64,000 nt of DNA from Parabacteroides johnsonii DSM 18315 (GCF_025151045.1 NZ_CP102285.1:2294001-2358000); one strand, 5' to 3'; positions 9,779 to 18,346 are shown, counted from the stretch's first letter. Notes: generated by a model from the letters alone, not told the origin. Translations and numbers: made by a program.

Positions 9779-10132
9779 TCGGACCTTCATAGCCCTAATT
9801 GTCTGAATGTTAATCTATGTAACCTTAATAAATTGTTTTTGAGGTAATTTATTATCAGTCAATACGGCATGCCCAACGGGATAAGATGATCCGCATACTA
9901 AATAATCCAATACCTCTGCACGCTGTGCCGCCAGTGTGCGGCAGGTTTTGTGTGCTTTATTCTTTCCTTCGGTAGAACGAACTTTTCCCTTTTCATACGG
10001 TTATAAGTTGCATATTCCCTTTCCAACCTCCTTTATTTCAAAATCTTTATTGAATATTATACTACAAATTAACTTATTAAAAATAATTGTTTTATCTTTG
10101 ACAGATACGTCGAATCTTATTAAACGAACAGT
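9779..10132. other. Intergenic stretch before ndk with an open frame lacking a start
   Basis: 354 bases without a clear gene. On the minus strand a frame is open from a stop near 10002 down to a stop near 9823, and its translation looks protein-like (for example RTLAAQRAEVLDYL). It has no ATG, GTG or TTG at its head and I recognise no family. It may be the tail of a decayed gene or chance. The right end carries the ndk promoter. Confidence 0.3.
10093..10100 (+). promoter_or_regulatory. -7 box of ndk promoter
   Basis: TATCTTTG, a perfect TAnnTTTG box, in an AT-rich stretch 32 bases before the ndk ATG. Confidence 0.6.
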
Positions 10133-10594
10133 ATGGAAAAGACACTTGTTATCCTAAAACCCTGTACCATTCAGCGAGGACTGATTGGAGAAATAATCTC
10201 CCGCTTCGAGAGAAAAGGTTTACAACTGGCAGGCATGAAAATGATCTGGCTGACAGATAATATCCTCAGTGAACATTATGCACACCTAAAAGAAAAACCA
10301 TTCTTCCAACGCATCAAAGACGCCATGTCGGTATGTCCCGTCATCGTATGTTGCTGGGAAGGGGTGGACGCCATCCATGTCGTTCGCCAGCTGGCTGGTG
10401 CCACCAACGGAAGGAACGCACAACCGGGAACCATCCGTGGCGACTTCAGCATGAGCGTACAAGAAAACATCGTCCATGCTTCCGATTCACCCGAAACAGC
10501 AGCCATCGAGTTGAAACGTTTTTTCAATGATGACGAATTGTTTGACTACAGAATGAACAACTTGCTTGCGACTTATGCCAACGATGAGTTTTAA
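10133..10594 (+). CDS. ndk: Nucleoside diphosphate kinase
   Basis: Balances nucleoside triphosphate pools by moving the gamma-phosphate through a phosphohistidine. At 153 residues it has the family length. Recognisable parts are the N-terminal strand TLVILKPCTIQRGLIGEI (the family's KPDA-type motif, here KPCT), GATNGRNAQPGTIRGDF, and the active-site motif NIVHASDS with the catalytic His. KPCT in place of KPDA, and NxxHASD in place of NxxHGSD, are variants seen in Bacteroidetes enzymes. It is monocistronic, with a -7 box upstream and a hairpin just after the stop. Confidence 0.95.
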   Translation: MEKTLVILKPCTIQRGLIGEIISRFERKGLQLAGMKMIWLTDNILSEHYAHLKEKPFFQRIKDAMSVCPVIVCCWEGVDAIHVVRQLAGATNGRNAQPGTIRGDFSMSVQENIVHASDSPETAAIELKRFFNDDELFDYRMNNLLATYANDEF

Positions 10595-10602
10595 AACGTA
10601 AA

Positions 10603-10642
10603 AGAGCCGGAATGTATGGGGAATTCCTATACTTCCAGCTCT
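10603..10642 (+). terminator. Hairpin after ndk
   Basis: Imperfect stem (AGAGCCGGAA pairing with TTCCAGCTCT) nine bases after the ndk stop, followed by an AT-rich run but no clean T tract. Confidence 0.55.
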
Positions 10643-10718
10643 GATATTTTAGAACTTTTGCCCTATCCTTCTCGAACCAGACAAAACAACCTAATTACTA
10701 ATCTAAAAATCTAATACC

Positions 10719-10745
10719 ATGAAAAAACACACTACGCTTATATAA
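10719..10745 (+). other. 8-codon ORF in leader-like sequence
   Basis: ATG followed by AAA AAA and a stop after 8 codons (MKKHTTLI). It sits in a leader-like AT-rich context ending CTAATACC before the ATG. The setting looks like the 5' end of an exported-protein gene whose body is missing, or a leader peptide. It lies 141 bases before the DUF4494 gene and upstream of that gene's promoter, so it need not be linked to it. Confidence 0.25.
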
Positions 10746-10806
10746 CCGGAGCATAGGATAAAAAGTTCACTACGATTCCAATAATTGACAAAGAAATTTG
10801 TTCCGG

Positions 10807-10837
10807 TTGCTTAATTCCCGAATTGCCGTTATATTTG
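10807..10837 (+). promoter_or_regulatory. Promoter of the DUF4494-yggS operon
   Basis: TTG at 10807-10809, a 20-base spacer and TATATTTG at 10830-10837 fit the Bacteroidota -33/-7 pattern. The DUF4494 ATG lies 48 bases further on. Confidence 0.65.
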
Positions 10838-10885
10838 TACCTCGTTTGAAATAAAAATACAGACATTATAAAACGTAATAAATAT

Positions 10886-11392
10886 ATGCATAACTGGTTT
10901 GAATGTAAAGTCTCCTTCGAAAAAGTCATGGAGAATGGAATGCAAAAGAAAGTGACGGAACCTTATCTGGTTGACGCCCTGTCATTCACGGAAGCTGAAG
11001 CTCGTATCATCGAAGAAATCCGTCCTTTCGTCTCCGGGGAGTTTACGGTGACAGACATCAAACGCGCACGCCTGTCGGAATTGTTCTTCAACGAAAACGG
11101 CGACCGTTTCTATAAAATCAAAGTTTACTTCATCACCCTTGATGAAAAAAGCGGAGCCGAAAAGAAAACAGCCGCACAGATGTTGGCACAGGCGTCTGAT
11201 CTAAAAGATGCCATCGCCGTATTGGAAGATGGCATGAAAGGGACGCTTGCCGACTATACCATTGCATCCGTTACGGAAACTCCGCTGATAGATGTCTTTC
11301 CTTTTGACGCCAACAGTGTCCCTGCGGAAAAGAAATCAGAGGAAGAACTGATTGCCGAACAGAAAAAACTGGCTGAAACAAGAGAAGCATGA
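10886..11392 (+). CDS. DUF4494 domain-containing protein
   Basis: A 168-residue soluble protein of the DUF4494 family, widespread in Bacteroidales and without known function. It starts MHNWFECKVSFEKV and has a conserved VTEPYLVDALSFTEAEARI segment, followed by alternating beta strands and a Lys/Glu-rich tail. No signal peptide or membrane helix is visible. Its last four bases overlap yggS, so the two are co-translated. That pairing hints at a housekeeping role but does not define it. Confidence 0.85.
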   Translation: MHNWFECKVSFEKVMENGMQKKVTEPYLVDALSFTEAEARIIEEIRPFVSGEFTVTDIKRARLSELFFNENGDRFYKIKVYFITLDEKSGAEKKTAAQMLAQASDLKDAIAVLEDGMKGTLADYTIASVTETPLIDVFPFDANSVPAEKKSEEELIAEQKKLAETREA

Positions 11393-12057
11393 GCATCACC
11401 GAAAATATAACAAGACTGAAAGCATCGCTGCCGGCAGGTGTCACGCTGGTGGCGGTCTCCAAGTTCCATCCCGCCGAGGCTTTGCAGGAAGCCTACGATG
11501 CCGGACAACGTGTATTTGGTGAAAGCAGGGCCCAAGAATTGACAGCTAAACAAAAAGTCTTGCCCAGTGACATCGAATGGCATTTTATCGGCCCATTGCA
11601 AAGCAACAAAGTAAAAGATATTGCCCCGTTCATCCACACGATACACAGCATTGACTCGCTGAAACTATTGCAGGAAGTCAATAAGCAAGCGGCCAAGCAT
11701 GGCCGCATCGTCCGTGTTCTGCTGGAAATACATGTCGCTCAGGAAGAAGCCAAGCATGGTTTCAGTCCCGACGAATGCCGTGAACTGCTGCACAGTTTAT
11801 CACCCGAAGCTCTTCCCAACCTCCGGATATGCGGACTGATGGGGATGGCTACAAACACCGACAACACATCACAGATCCAAGATGAGTTCCATAAGATCCA
11901 TAAACTTTTCACTGAACTGAAAAGCTCGGTATTCAAGGGTGATGAATATTTTTGCGAATTATCGATGGGAATGAGCCATGACTATCCGATCGCTATCCGT
12001 GAAGGTAGTACGATGATACGCATAGGAACCAGCATTTTTGGAGAACGGGAATATTGA
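11389..12057 (+). CDS. yggS: YggS family pyridoxal-phosphate homeostasis protein
   Basis: A 222-residue PLP-binding TIM-barrel protein without proven catalysis; the family (PLPBP/YggS) controls vitamin B6 and amino-acid balance. Lys25 in LVAVSKFHPAEAL is the expected Schiff-base lysine. GESRAQEL, WHFIGPLQSNK, HSIDS and the C-terminal LSMGMSHDYPIAIREGSTMIRIG segments are all standard and complete. It begins inside the DUF4494 gene (4-base overlap). Confidence 0.95.
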   Translation: MSITENITRLKASLPAGVTLVAVSKFHPAEALQEAYDAGQRVFGESRAQELTAKQKVLPSDIEWHFIGPLQSNKVKDIAPFIHTIHSIDSLKLLQEVNKQAAKHGRIVRVLLEIHVAQEEAKHGFSPDECRELLHSLSPEALPNLRICGLMGMATNTDNTSQIQDEFHKIHKLFTELKSSVFKGDEYFCELSMGMSHDYPIAIREGSTMIRIGTSIFGEREY

Positions 12058-12107
12058 GTTTTAACCATTTTAAATAACAAGAATAGATAAGGGAGAAAAT
12101 AATTCTC

Positions 12108-12115
12108 TATTTTTG
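12108..12115 (+). promoter_or_regulatory. -7 box before the dihydroorotate-dehydrogenase-like gene
   Basis: TATTTTTG fits TAnnTTTG. Transcription would begin near 12122, so the TTG at 12122 is unlikely to be the start codon; this supports ATG 12143. Confidence 0.55.
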
Positions 12116-12142
12116 TAATCGTTGAACATAATTGAATCTGAC

Positions 12143-13120
12143 ATGATTGACATTAAGACACAATATGCGGGACTGACACTTCGTAACCCGCTTATCGTCG
12201 GAAGTTCCGGTTTGACAAACAACGCGGAACGAAATAAGGAATTTGAAAAAGCCGGTGCAGGTGCGATCGTACTGAAATCACTCTTCGAAGAGCAGATTGA
12301 AATGCAAAGCGATGTGCTGATGCAGGAGTCGGACTATCCCGAGGCGGCCGATTACATACGCGGCTATGTAAAAGCAAATCAAATAAACAGCTATCTGGAA
12401 CTGATCCAGAAGACGAAAGAACTATGTACCATCCCGGTTATCGCAAGCATCAACTGCTATAAATCGGATGCATGGGTCGAATTTGCCCGCCAGATCGAGT
12501 TGGCAGGAGCCGACGCCTTGGAACTGAACGTGTTCTTCTTGGAAACAGACCTCACGTACAACAGTGATAATATGCGCGATTTGTATGTCAATATTATCCG
12601 CAAAGTGAAAGAAACGGTTTCGATCCCTGTCATGATCAAAATGAGCAAAATGGTCGGTAATATTCCGGCTGTAGCCCATACGCTGACAGTAAACGGGGCG
12701 GACGGAATCGTCCTCTTCAACCGTTTTTACCAACCGGATATCGACATCAACAATATGCAAATAGTCTCAGGTAATGTCTTCAGTAATCATTCTGACTTGA
12801 GCGACACGCTTCGCTGGACAGCAATCGTTTCAGGTAAAATACCCGGAATCAGTATTGCTTCCTCTACCGGAGTACACGATTGGGAAGATGTCATCAAATG
12901 TTTACTCGCAGGAGCCGATGCCGTACAGATGTGTAGCGCCGTCTATACACATGGGGCAGAAATTATCTCACAGGTGCTCACCTGTATCGAAGAATGGATG
13001 CACCAGGCACATTACCAGTCGCTTGACCAGTTCAAAGGTAAACTAAACTATGCCAACATCCCCAATCCGGCGATGTATGAACGCTCACAGTTCATGAAAT
13101 ATTTCTCCAACAGAGATTAA
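12143..13120 (+). CDS. Dihydroorotate dehydrogenase-like FMN protein
   Basis: A 325-residue TIM-barrel flavoprotein of the PyrD/PreA superfamily. Family features are LTLRNPLIVGSSGLT at the start, GAGAIVLKSLFEEQI, ELNVFF, PVMIKMS, GADGIVLFNRFYQPDIDI and the late phosphate-binding SSTGVHDWEDVIKCLLAGADAVQM. True PyrD has a catalytic Cys or Ser in a loop that I cannot place confidently here. Proteins of this type in Bacteroidales are usually labelled 'dihydroorotate dehydrogenase-like', and their substrate is unknown. I chose ATG 12143 over TTG 12122 because the -7 box is too close to the latter. It is followed by a strong terminator. Confidence 0.85.
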   Translation: MIDIKTQYAGLTLRNPLIVGSSGLTNNAERNKEFEKAGAGAIVLKSLFEEQIEMQSDVLMQESDYPEAADYIRGYVKANQINSYLELIQKTKELCTIPVIASINCYKSDAWVEFARQIELAGADALELNVFFLETDLTYNSDNMRDLYVNIIRKVKETVSIPVMIKMSKMVGNIPAVAHTLTVNGADGIVLFNRFYQPDIDINNMQIVSGNVFSNHSDLSDTLRWTAIVSGKIPGISIASSTGVHDWEDVIKCLLAGADAVQMCSAVYTHGAEIISQVLTCIEEWMHQAHYQSLDQFKGKLNYANIPNPAMYERSQFMKYFSNRD

Positions 13121-13155
13121 ACAAACGATACTTCGTCATCCGACAAAATTATTTC

Positions 13156-13224
13156 AAAGGGGCTGTGTCAATTCCCTTGTTCCTGTGTCAAGTACGGGGC
13201 AAGAGAATTGGCACAGCCCCTTTT
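13156..13224. terminator. Strong hairpin terminator
   Basis: Long stem (AAGGGGCTGTGTCAATTC pairing with GAATTGGCACAGCCCCTT, one mismatch) followed by TTTT on the plus strand and preceded by AAA, so it could stop transcription in both directions. It closes the dihydroorotate-dehydrogenase-like gene. Confidence 0.85.
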
Positions 13225-13344
13225 ACAACAGAAAACAACACATATTTTTGTAAAAAAGATGATCCGGATAAAATATTTTCCACTAAACATTATTTATATT
13301 GAAAATATTATATATCTTTGTACCCATCAATAACATATAAGAAT

Positions 13345-13710
13345 ATGGAACCAATTTGTGCGATCAAAGATATATACAAAATTTTATATCAGTTCGAGAA
13401 AACCTTTGCGGAAGTACACGATATTACAATCAACGAGGCCATGTTGCTCTGCTGCCTGAAAGACGGAGAAACGAAATCGGCCGGTATGATCTGTGAATAT
13501 ATAGGCCTGTCCAACTCACGCGTTTCGAAAGTCATCACAGCCGTAGAGAATAAAGGTTATATCCGCCGCAACATCAACAAAAACGACAAACGGCAGATGT
13601 TCTTCTCCCTCACCCCTAACGGAAAAGAGAAAATACAGAAGATGATGAATGCAGAACTGTGTTTCGACGAATTGTTCGAGAAACTGAAAACTTGTATGGA
13701 AAAAGGTTAA
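13345..13710 (+). CDS. MarR-type winged-helix regulator
   Basis: A 121-residue DNA-binding protein. The winged helix covers roughly residues 30-100: LCCLKDGETKSAGMICEYIGLSNSRVSKVITAVENKGYIRR is the helix-turn-helix, and NINKNDKRQMFFSLTPNGKEKI is the wing with the usual Asp-Lys-Arg turn. I start at ATG 13345; the TTG at 13318 falls within a TATCTTTG -7 box (13313-13320) and is not a sensible start. The gene is 65 bases before the oxidoreductase-rhodanese fusion and probably regulates it, perhaps in response to a sulfur or thiol signal. That link is inferred from adjacency only. Confidence 0.85.
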   Translation: MEPICAIKDIYKILYQFEKTFAEVHDITINEAMLLCCLKDGETKSAGMICEYIGLSNSRVSKVITAVENKGYIRRNINKNDKRQMFFSLTPNGKEKIQKMMNAELCFDELFEKLKTCMEKG

Positions 13711-13774
13711 CCCCTTTTTTACCCCAATATTTTCTATTAACAAATATGTATAATATAAATAATACTTTTACAAC

Positions 13775-16213
13775 ATGAACTACCTGATTATCGGAGGAGT
13801 AGCCGGAGGAGCTACCGTTGCAGCACGTCTGCGCAGAATGGATGAAAAAGCCAATATCGTCCTGTTCGAACGAGGAAAATATGTATCGTATGCAAACTGC
13901 GGTCTACCTTATTATATAGGTGACACGATTAATAACCGGGAAAAGCTATTCGTACAGACAGTGAAAGGTTTCACTGATCGTTTCCGGATCGACATCCGCA
14001 CAGAACAAGAGGTAACCGCCATCCGTCCGGATAAAAAAGAAGTGGAAGTCAAGAACCTATCCACTGGTGAAATTTACACCGAAACATACGACAAACTGGT
14101 ACTTTCACCGGGAGCCGAACCGCTCCGACCGGGTATCGAAGGGATCGGAAGCAAGAAGATATTCACTCTCCGTAATGTGCCGGACACCGATACGATCAAG
14201 AATTACATCAATATCGAAAAGCCGAAACGCGCTATCGTTGTGGGGGGAGGCTTTATCGGACTGGAAATGGCGGAAAACCTGCACGATTTGGGTATCCAGG
14301 TCGACGTGGTGGAAATGGCTAACCAAGTAATGGCTCCGTTAGACTTCTCGATGGCGGCAATCGTACATCAGCAACTAACCGATAAGGGAGTCGGGTTACA
14401 TTTGGAAGATGGTGTCAGCCGCTTTGAAGAAAAAGACGGTGGTGTGACCGTACACCTCCGTAGTGGCAAACAGATCGCTACCGACATGGTTTTACTGAGC
14501 ATTGGGGTACGTCCGGAAACCAAACTGGCAAAAGAGGCCGGACTCGCCATCGGAGAACGGGGCGGTATTGCCGTAAACGACTATATGCAAACTTCCGATG
14601 CCGACATATATGCCCTCGGCGATGCCACGGAAGTAAAAAATCTCGTTACCGGACAGCCCTCTCTCATCCCTCTGGCAGGACCAGCCAATAAACAGGGACG
14701 CATCGTGGCGGACAATATCATATTCGGTAATAAAAAGAAATATGCAGGTTCGATCGGAACTTCCATCGCCAAAGTCTTCGACCTGACAGTCGCCGCCACC
14801 GGTGCTAATGCCAAGCTGCTACAACGGAACAACATTCCCTACACCTCTTCTTATACACACGGAGCGTCGAATGCCGGCTACTACCCCGGAGCTGTTCCGA
14901 TGTCGATTAAAATTCTGTTTGATCCGGAAAACGGCAAACTCTTAGGCGCCCAAATAGTTGGCTTCAACGGAGTAGACAAACGCATCGAAATGCTGGAACA
15001 GGTGATCCAACGAGGAGGAACCATCTATGACCTGACAGAGCTGGAACATGCATACGCTCCTCCTTATTCGTCAGCAAAAGATCCGGTAAACATGGCTGGA
15101 TTCGTAGCTGAAAACATATTGAAAGGAAAATCGCAAATCATCCAGTGGCGCGAACTCGCCGAACTGCCTGCCGACACAATCCGGATCGATGTCCGTACGC
15201 GCGACGAACACAAATTAGGATCAATCCCCGGATTCATCAACATACCGGTTGACGAGCTGAGAGAACACCTGGACGAACTGCCGAAAGATAAACTGATCAT
15301 TGTCAGTTGTGCAGTCGGGCTTCGTGGCTATTTAGCCTACCGCATCTTGGTACAGAACGGTTTCAAGAATGTGCGCAATCTATCCGGCGGATACAAGACA
15401 TGGAGTGTGGCGACCGCCCCTGTCAAGGAGGTTGCCCCCTGCAATCCGGGATCATCGGAAGGTGCAAACTGTGAATGTTCCGCTATCCCCACACTGAAGG
15501 TAGATGCTTGCGGACTGATGTGCCCGGGTCCCGTAATGCAACTGAAAAAGAATTACGAAACACTGAAAACCGGCGAGCAACTCCAGATAACCGCTACCGA
15601 CCAGGCGTTCGGTAAAGATGTCGCCTCTTGGTGCAAAGTGACAGGTGCCGAACTGGTTGCGCTGGAAAACAAGAACGGAGTCGTTGCCGCCACCATCCGC
15701 AAACAAGAAAAGACAGCCCCCCACGCAAGCGTGCAGAATAATGCCGATAACAAGACACTGATCGTATTCAGTGATGACTTGGATAAAGCGCTGGCCTCTT
15801 TCGTCATTGCCAACGGAGCAGCTTCGACCGGCAAAAAGGTAACGATGTTTTTCACCTTCTGGGGATTGAACGTAATCAAGAAGCAACAAAAACCGGCCGT
15901 CTCCAAAGATATTTTCGGCAAGATGTTCGGCTGGATGCTTCCGGCACACAGCGGCAAGCTCAAACTATCTAAAATGAACATGGGAGGTGCCGGTAGCTGG
16001 ATGATGCGCCTTATCATGAAGCAAAAGCGGATCGACAGTCTGGAAAGCCTGATCCAACAAGCCGTAGACAACGGCGTGGAAATGATTGCCTGCACCATGA
16101 GCATGGATGTGATGGGCGTGCAAAAAGAAGAGTTGATGGACAATGTTACGCTAGGCGGCGTAGCTTCTTATCTCGAACGAGCCGAGGAAGCGAATGTAAA
16201 CCTGTTCATCTAA
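13775..16213 (+). CDS. CoA-disulfide reductase-like protein fused to rhodanese, TusA and DsrE domains
   Basis: An 812-residue cytoplasmic fusion. Residues 1 to about 445 are a flavin disulfide reductase of the CoADR/NADH-oxidase type: GGVAGGATVAARLRR binds FAD and Cys42 in YANCGLPYY is the redox Cys. Residues about 455-550 form a rhodanese domain with Cys512 in VSCAVGLRGY. Residues about 570-645 form a TusA domain with Cys583 in the CPGP motif. Residues about 670-812 are a DsrE-like domain (TLIVFSDDLDKALASFVIANGAA). Each module is known to carry persulfides or reduce polysulfide or CoA disulfide, so the chain looks like a self-contained sulfane-sulfur relay. All three key cysteines are present. 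Substrate and physiological role are inferred. Confidence 0.93.
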   Translation: MNYLIIGGVAGGATVAARLRRMDEKANIVLFERGKYVSYANCGLPYYIGDTINNREKLFVQTVKGFTDRFRIDIRTEQEVTAIRPDKKEVEVKNLSTGEIYTETYDKLVLSPGAEPLRPGIEGIGSKKIFTLRNVPDTDTIKNYINIEKPKRAIVVGGGFIGLEMAENLHDLGIQVDVVEMANQVMAPLDFSMAAIVHQQLTDKGVGLHLEDGVSRFEEKDGGVTVHLRSGKQIATDMVLLSIGVRPETKLAKEAGLAIGERGGIAVNDYMQTSDADIYALGDATEVKNLVTGQPSLIPLAGPANKQGRIVADNIIFGNKKKYAGSIGTSIAKVFDLTVAATGANAKLLQRNNIPYTSSYTHGASNAGYYPGAVPMSIKILFDPENGKLLGAQIVGFNGVDKRIEMLEQVIQRGGTIYDLTELEHAYAPPYSSAKDPVNMAGFVAENILKGKSQIIQWRELAELPADTIRIDVRTRDEHKLGSIPGFINIPVDELREHLDELPKDKLIIVSCAVGLRGYLAYRILVQNGFKNVRNLSGGYKTWSVATAPVKEVAPCNPGSSEGANCECSAIPTLKVDACGLMCPGPVMQLKKNYETLKTGEQLQITATDQAFGKDVASWCKVTGAELVALENKNGVVAATIRKQEKTAPHASVQNNADNKTLIVFSDDLDKALASFVIANGAASTGKKVTMFFTFWGLNVIKKQQKPAVSKDIFGKMFGWMLPAHSGKLKLSKMNMGGAGSWMMRLIMKQKRIDSLESLIQQAVDNGVEMIACTMSMDVMGVQKEELMDNVTLGGVASYLERAEEANVNLFI

Positions 16214-16231
16214 AAAGACATTATTACAAAA

Positions 16232-16348
16232 AAGTCAATCTTCATGGCGACAAAGACGGTCGTCGCAGAAATGAAGATTGACTTCCCCTATAATGACGAC
16301 CGTCTTCGTGCTGATGAAGTCAACCTTCGCGGCAACGAAGACGGTCGT
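16232..16348. repeat. Mirrored repeat cluster forming alternative terminators
   Basis: Two perfect 14-bp stems lie side by side: 16232-16245 with 16271-16284, and 16296-16309 with 16335-16348, the latter followed by seven Ts. A 33-base unit is repeated directly (16232-16264 and 16316-16348, several differences), and its reverse copy lies between. The 10-mer at 16254-16263 can also pair with 16295-16304, so the hairpins compete. It separates two convergent genes and probably terminates both. Confidence 0.8.
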
Positions 16349-16367
16349 GTTTTTTTAATACGAATAT

Positions 16368-17642
16368 TTACTTAATCATATCAAATCCCGTATACGGAAC
16401 CAACGCCTTCGGAATGCGGATGCCTTCGGGTGTCTGATTGTTTTCGAGTAAGGCTGCAACGATACGCGGCAAAGCCAATGCACTTCCATTCAGAGTATGG
16501 CAGAGCTGTGTCTTTTTGTTTTCGTCGCGATAACGACATTTCAAGCGGTTTGCCTGGTAATTGTCAAAGTTAGAAACCGAGCTTACCTCCAACCAACGTT
16601 TCTGGGCTTCCGAATAAACTTCAAAATCGAAACACAGAGCAGCCGTAAAACTCATATCGCCACCACAAAGACGTAAAATACGGTAAGGAAGTTCCAATTT
16701 CTGAAGCAGACCTTCCACGTGATCCAACATTTCCTGATGAGACTGTTTGGAGTGTTCAGGTTTATCGATACGAACTAATTCCACTTTGGAGAACTCATGC
16801 AAACGGTTCAGTCCGCGCACATCTTTTCCGTATGAGCCGGCTTCGCGACGGAAACACTGCGTATAGGCACAATTCTTGATCGGCAACTGCTTTTCGTCGA
16901 GGATAACATCACGATAGATATTAGTGACCGGGACTTCGGCTGTCGGGATCAAATAAAGATCATCCACTTCGCAATGATACATCTGTCCTTCCTTGTCAGG
17001 CAACTGGCCCGTACCATAACCGGAAGCAGCATTCACAACTGTCGGCGGCATAATTTCCGTATAACCGGATTTACGGGCTTCATCCAGGAAGAAGTTAATC
17101 AGCGCACGCTGCAACTGTGCACCTTGTCCTTTGTAAACCGGAAAACCGGCACCTGTGATCTTCACACCCAAGTCAAAATCGATCAGGTCATATTTCTTTG
17201 CCAATTCCCAATGAGGCAGTGCGTCTTTCGGCAGTTCAGTTTCCATACCGCCCATCTTTTCCACCTTATTGTCGTCAGCTCCCACACCTTCAGGAACTTC
17301 ATCGTAAGGAACATTCGGGATTGTATAGAGCAAGTTCTGCATATCTTCGGCCGCCTGATCCATCTCAGCCTGGATAGCTTTATTGGCTTCCTTGATCTCG
17401 GCAACACGTTGCTTGGCAGTTTCGGCCTCCTCTTTTTTACCTTCTTTCATCAGCATACCGATGGTTTTCGAAGTCTGGTTCACCTCTGCCAGGTTTTTAT
17501 CTAATTGATTTTGCGCACCACGTCTTTTATCGTTCAATTCGATCACTTTTGCGATGCTTTCCTGTGCACCTTTAAAGTGTTTCTTTTCCAGACCACGAAT
17601 CACCCGGTCTGTCTCTTCCGTAATTACTTTAAGCGTCAACAT
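16368..17642 (-). CDS. serS: Seryl-tRNA synthetase
   Basis: A 424-residue class II synthetase charging tRNA-Ser (and tRNA-Sec where present). The N-terminal coiled-coil arm spans about residues 25-105. Motif 2 contains FRREAGSYGKDVRGLNRLHEF, and motif 3 is in the NGSALALPRIVAALLENNQ segment. Length and motifs are complete. It has its own -7 box and runs into the mirrored repeat terminator. Confidence 0.97.
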   Translation of the reverse strand: MLTLKVITEETDRVIRGLEKKHFKGAQESIAKVIELNDKRRGAQNQLDKNLAEVNQTSKTIGMLMKEGKKEEAETAKQRVAEIKEANKAIQAEMDQAAEDMQNLLYTIPNVPYDEVPEGVGADDNKVEKMGGMETELPKDALPHWELAKKYDLIDFDLGVKITGAGFPVYKGQGAQLQRALINFFLDEARKSGYTEIMPPTVVNAASGYGTGQLPDKEGQMYHCEVDDLYLIPTAEVPVTNIYRDVILDEKQLPIKNCAYTQCFRREAGSYGKDVRGLNRLHEFSKVELVRIDKPEHSKQSHQEMLDHVEGLLQKLELPYRILRLCGGDMSFTAALCFDFEVYSEAQKRWLEVSSVSNFDNYQANRLKCRYRDENKKTQLCHTLNGSALALPRIVAALLENNQTPEGIRIPKALVPYTGFDMIK

Positions 17643-17671
17643 ACTTTAATGATGTTTTTTTATTTGAGTTG

Positions 17672-17679
17672 CAAAGATA
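17672..17679 (-). promoter_or_regulatory. -7 box of serS promoter
   Basis: TATCTTTG on the minus strand, 29 bases before the serS ATG. Confidence 0.6.
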
Positions 17680-17687
17680 AGCAAGAT

Positions 17688-17738
17688 TTATGATTTATCA
17701 TCGACGCATAAATCATAATTCATAATTCATAAATCACA
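17688..17738. repeat. AT-rich mirrored ATTTATGATTT-type repeat
   Basis: GATTTATGATTTAT is followed by ATAAATCATAATTCATAATTCATAAATC in reverse sense, so a long AT hairpin can form between the NlpC gene stop and the serS promoter. The same word family recurs at 39600-39690. Confidence 0.6.
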
Positions 17739-18276
17739 AATTCTTCACCCGCCCGCCTGTAAGCCATGACCGGACATAATAAGGTTCACTCAGGCTGCTG
17801 ACAATCACGCCACTCGAAGTGCTGGTATGAATAAACTTTCCGTTTTTCAGATAAATACCAACATGATTGGGCACTTTCTTCCTTCCCTTGCCTGTCCGAA
17901 AAAAGACCAGATCGCCTTCCTTCAGGCTGGCACGATTGACTTTCTTGCAATTGTGCTTCAGCATATCGGCCGACGAACGTGCTAACTGCTTTCCATACAC
18001 TTCACGAAATACGATCGCCACAAAACCGGAACAGTCCACACCTTTCTTTGTCAACCCTCCCATCCGGTGAGGGACACCTAACCATTTGGCTCCTTCATTG
18101 TACAAAAATATATTATCATCCGGAGTCAGACGAACACCATAGAGGCGAGAAAGTTCTTTCGGTCCCTTGAAATCTGCCGGCAAGGCTACACGCTGTTTCT
18201 TGCTGCCACACGACGTAAGCGTCAAAACAAACAACAGTATCCAAAAGAAAAACAGGTTATATTTTTTATGAATCAT
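17734..18276 (-). CDS. NlpC/P60 (C40) peptidoglycan endopeptidase lipoprotein
   Basis: A 180-residue lipoprotein expected to cut cell-wall stem peptides. The signal peptide ends with the lipobox LTSC (lipidated Cys23). The C40 papain-like fold has its catalytic Cys in GVDCSGFVAIVF and its His in PNHVGIYLKNGKFIH; the third polar residue probably lies in the following HTSTSSGV segment. The fold is compact and has no extra SH3 or LysM domain, so targeting must come from the lipid anchor. The gene is monocistronic with its own -7 box. Confidence 0.92.
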   Translation of the reverse strand: MIHKKYNLFFFWILLFVLTLTSCGSKKQRVALPADFKGPKELSRLYGVRLTPDDNIFLYNEGAKWLGVPHRMGGLTKKGVDCSGFVAIVFREVYGKQLARSSADMLKHNCKKVNRASLKEGDLVFFRTGKGRKKVPNHVGIYLKNGKFIHTSTSSGVIVSSLSEPYYVRSWLTGGRVKNL

Positions 18277-18306
18277 AACGATTTTGCATGTTAAGAATAT
18301 GTTCTA

Positions 18307-18314
18307 CAAATATA
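18307..18314 (-). promoter_or_regulatory. -7 box of NlpC lipoprotein gene
   Basis: TATATTTG on the minus strand, 30 bases before the ATG. Confidence 0.6.
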
Positions 18315-18346
18315 GTATATTCCTACGATAATTCTTACCCTCTCCA

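Noticed and set aside
12143-13120. Assignment as true PyrD of pyrimidine synthesis
   Set aside because: Motifs fit the broader dihydroorotate-dehydrogenase-like group, no catalytic base could be placed and there is no pyrimidine gene context.
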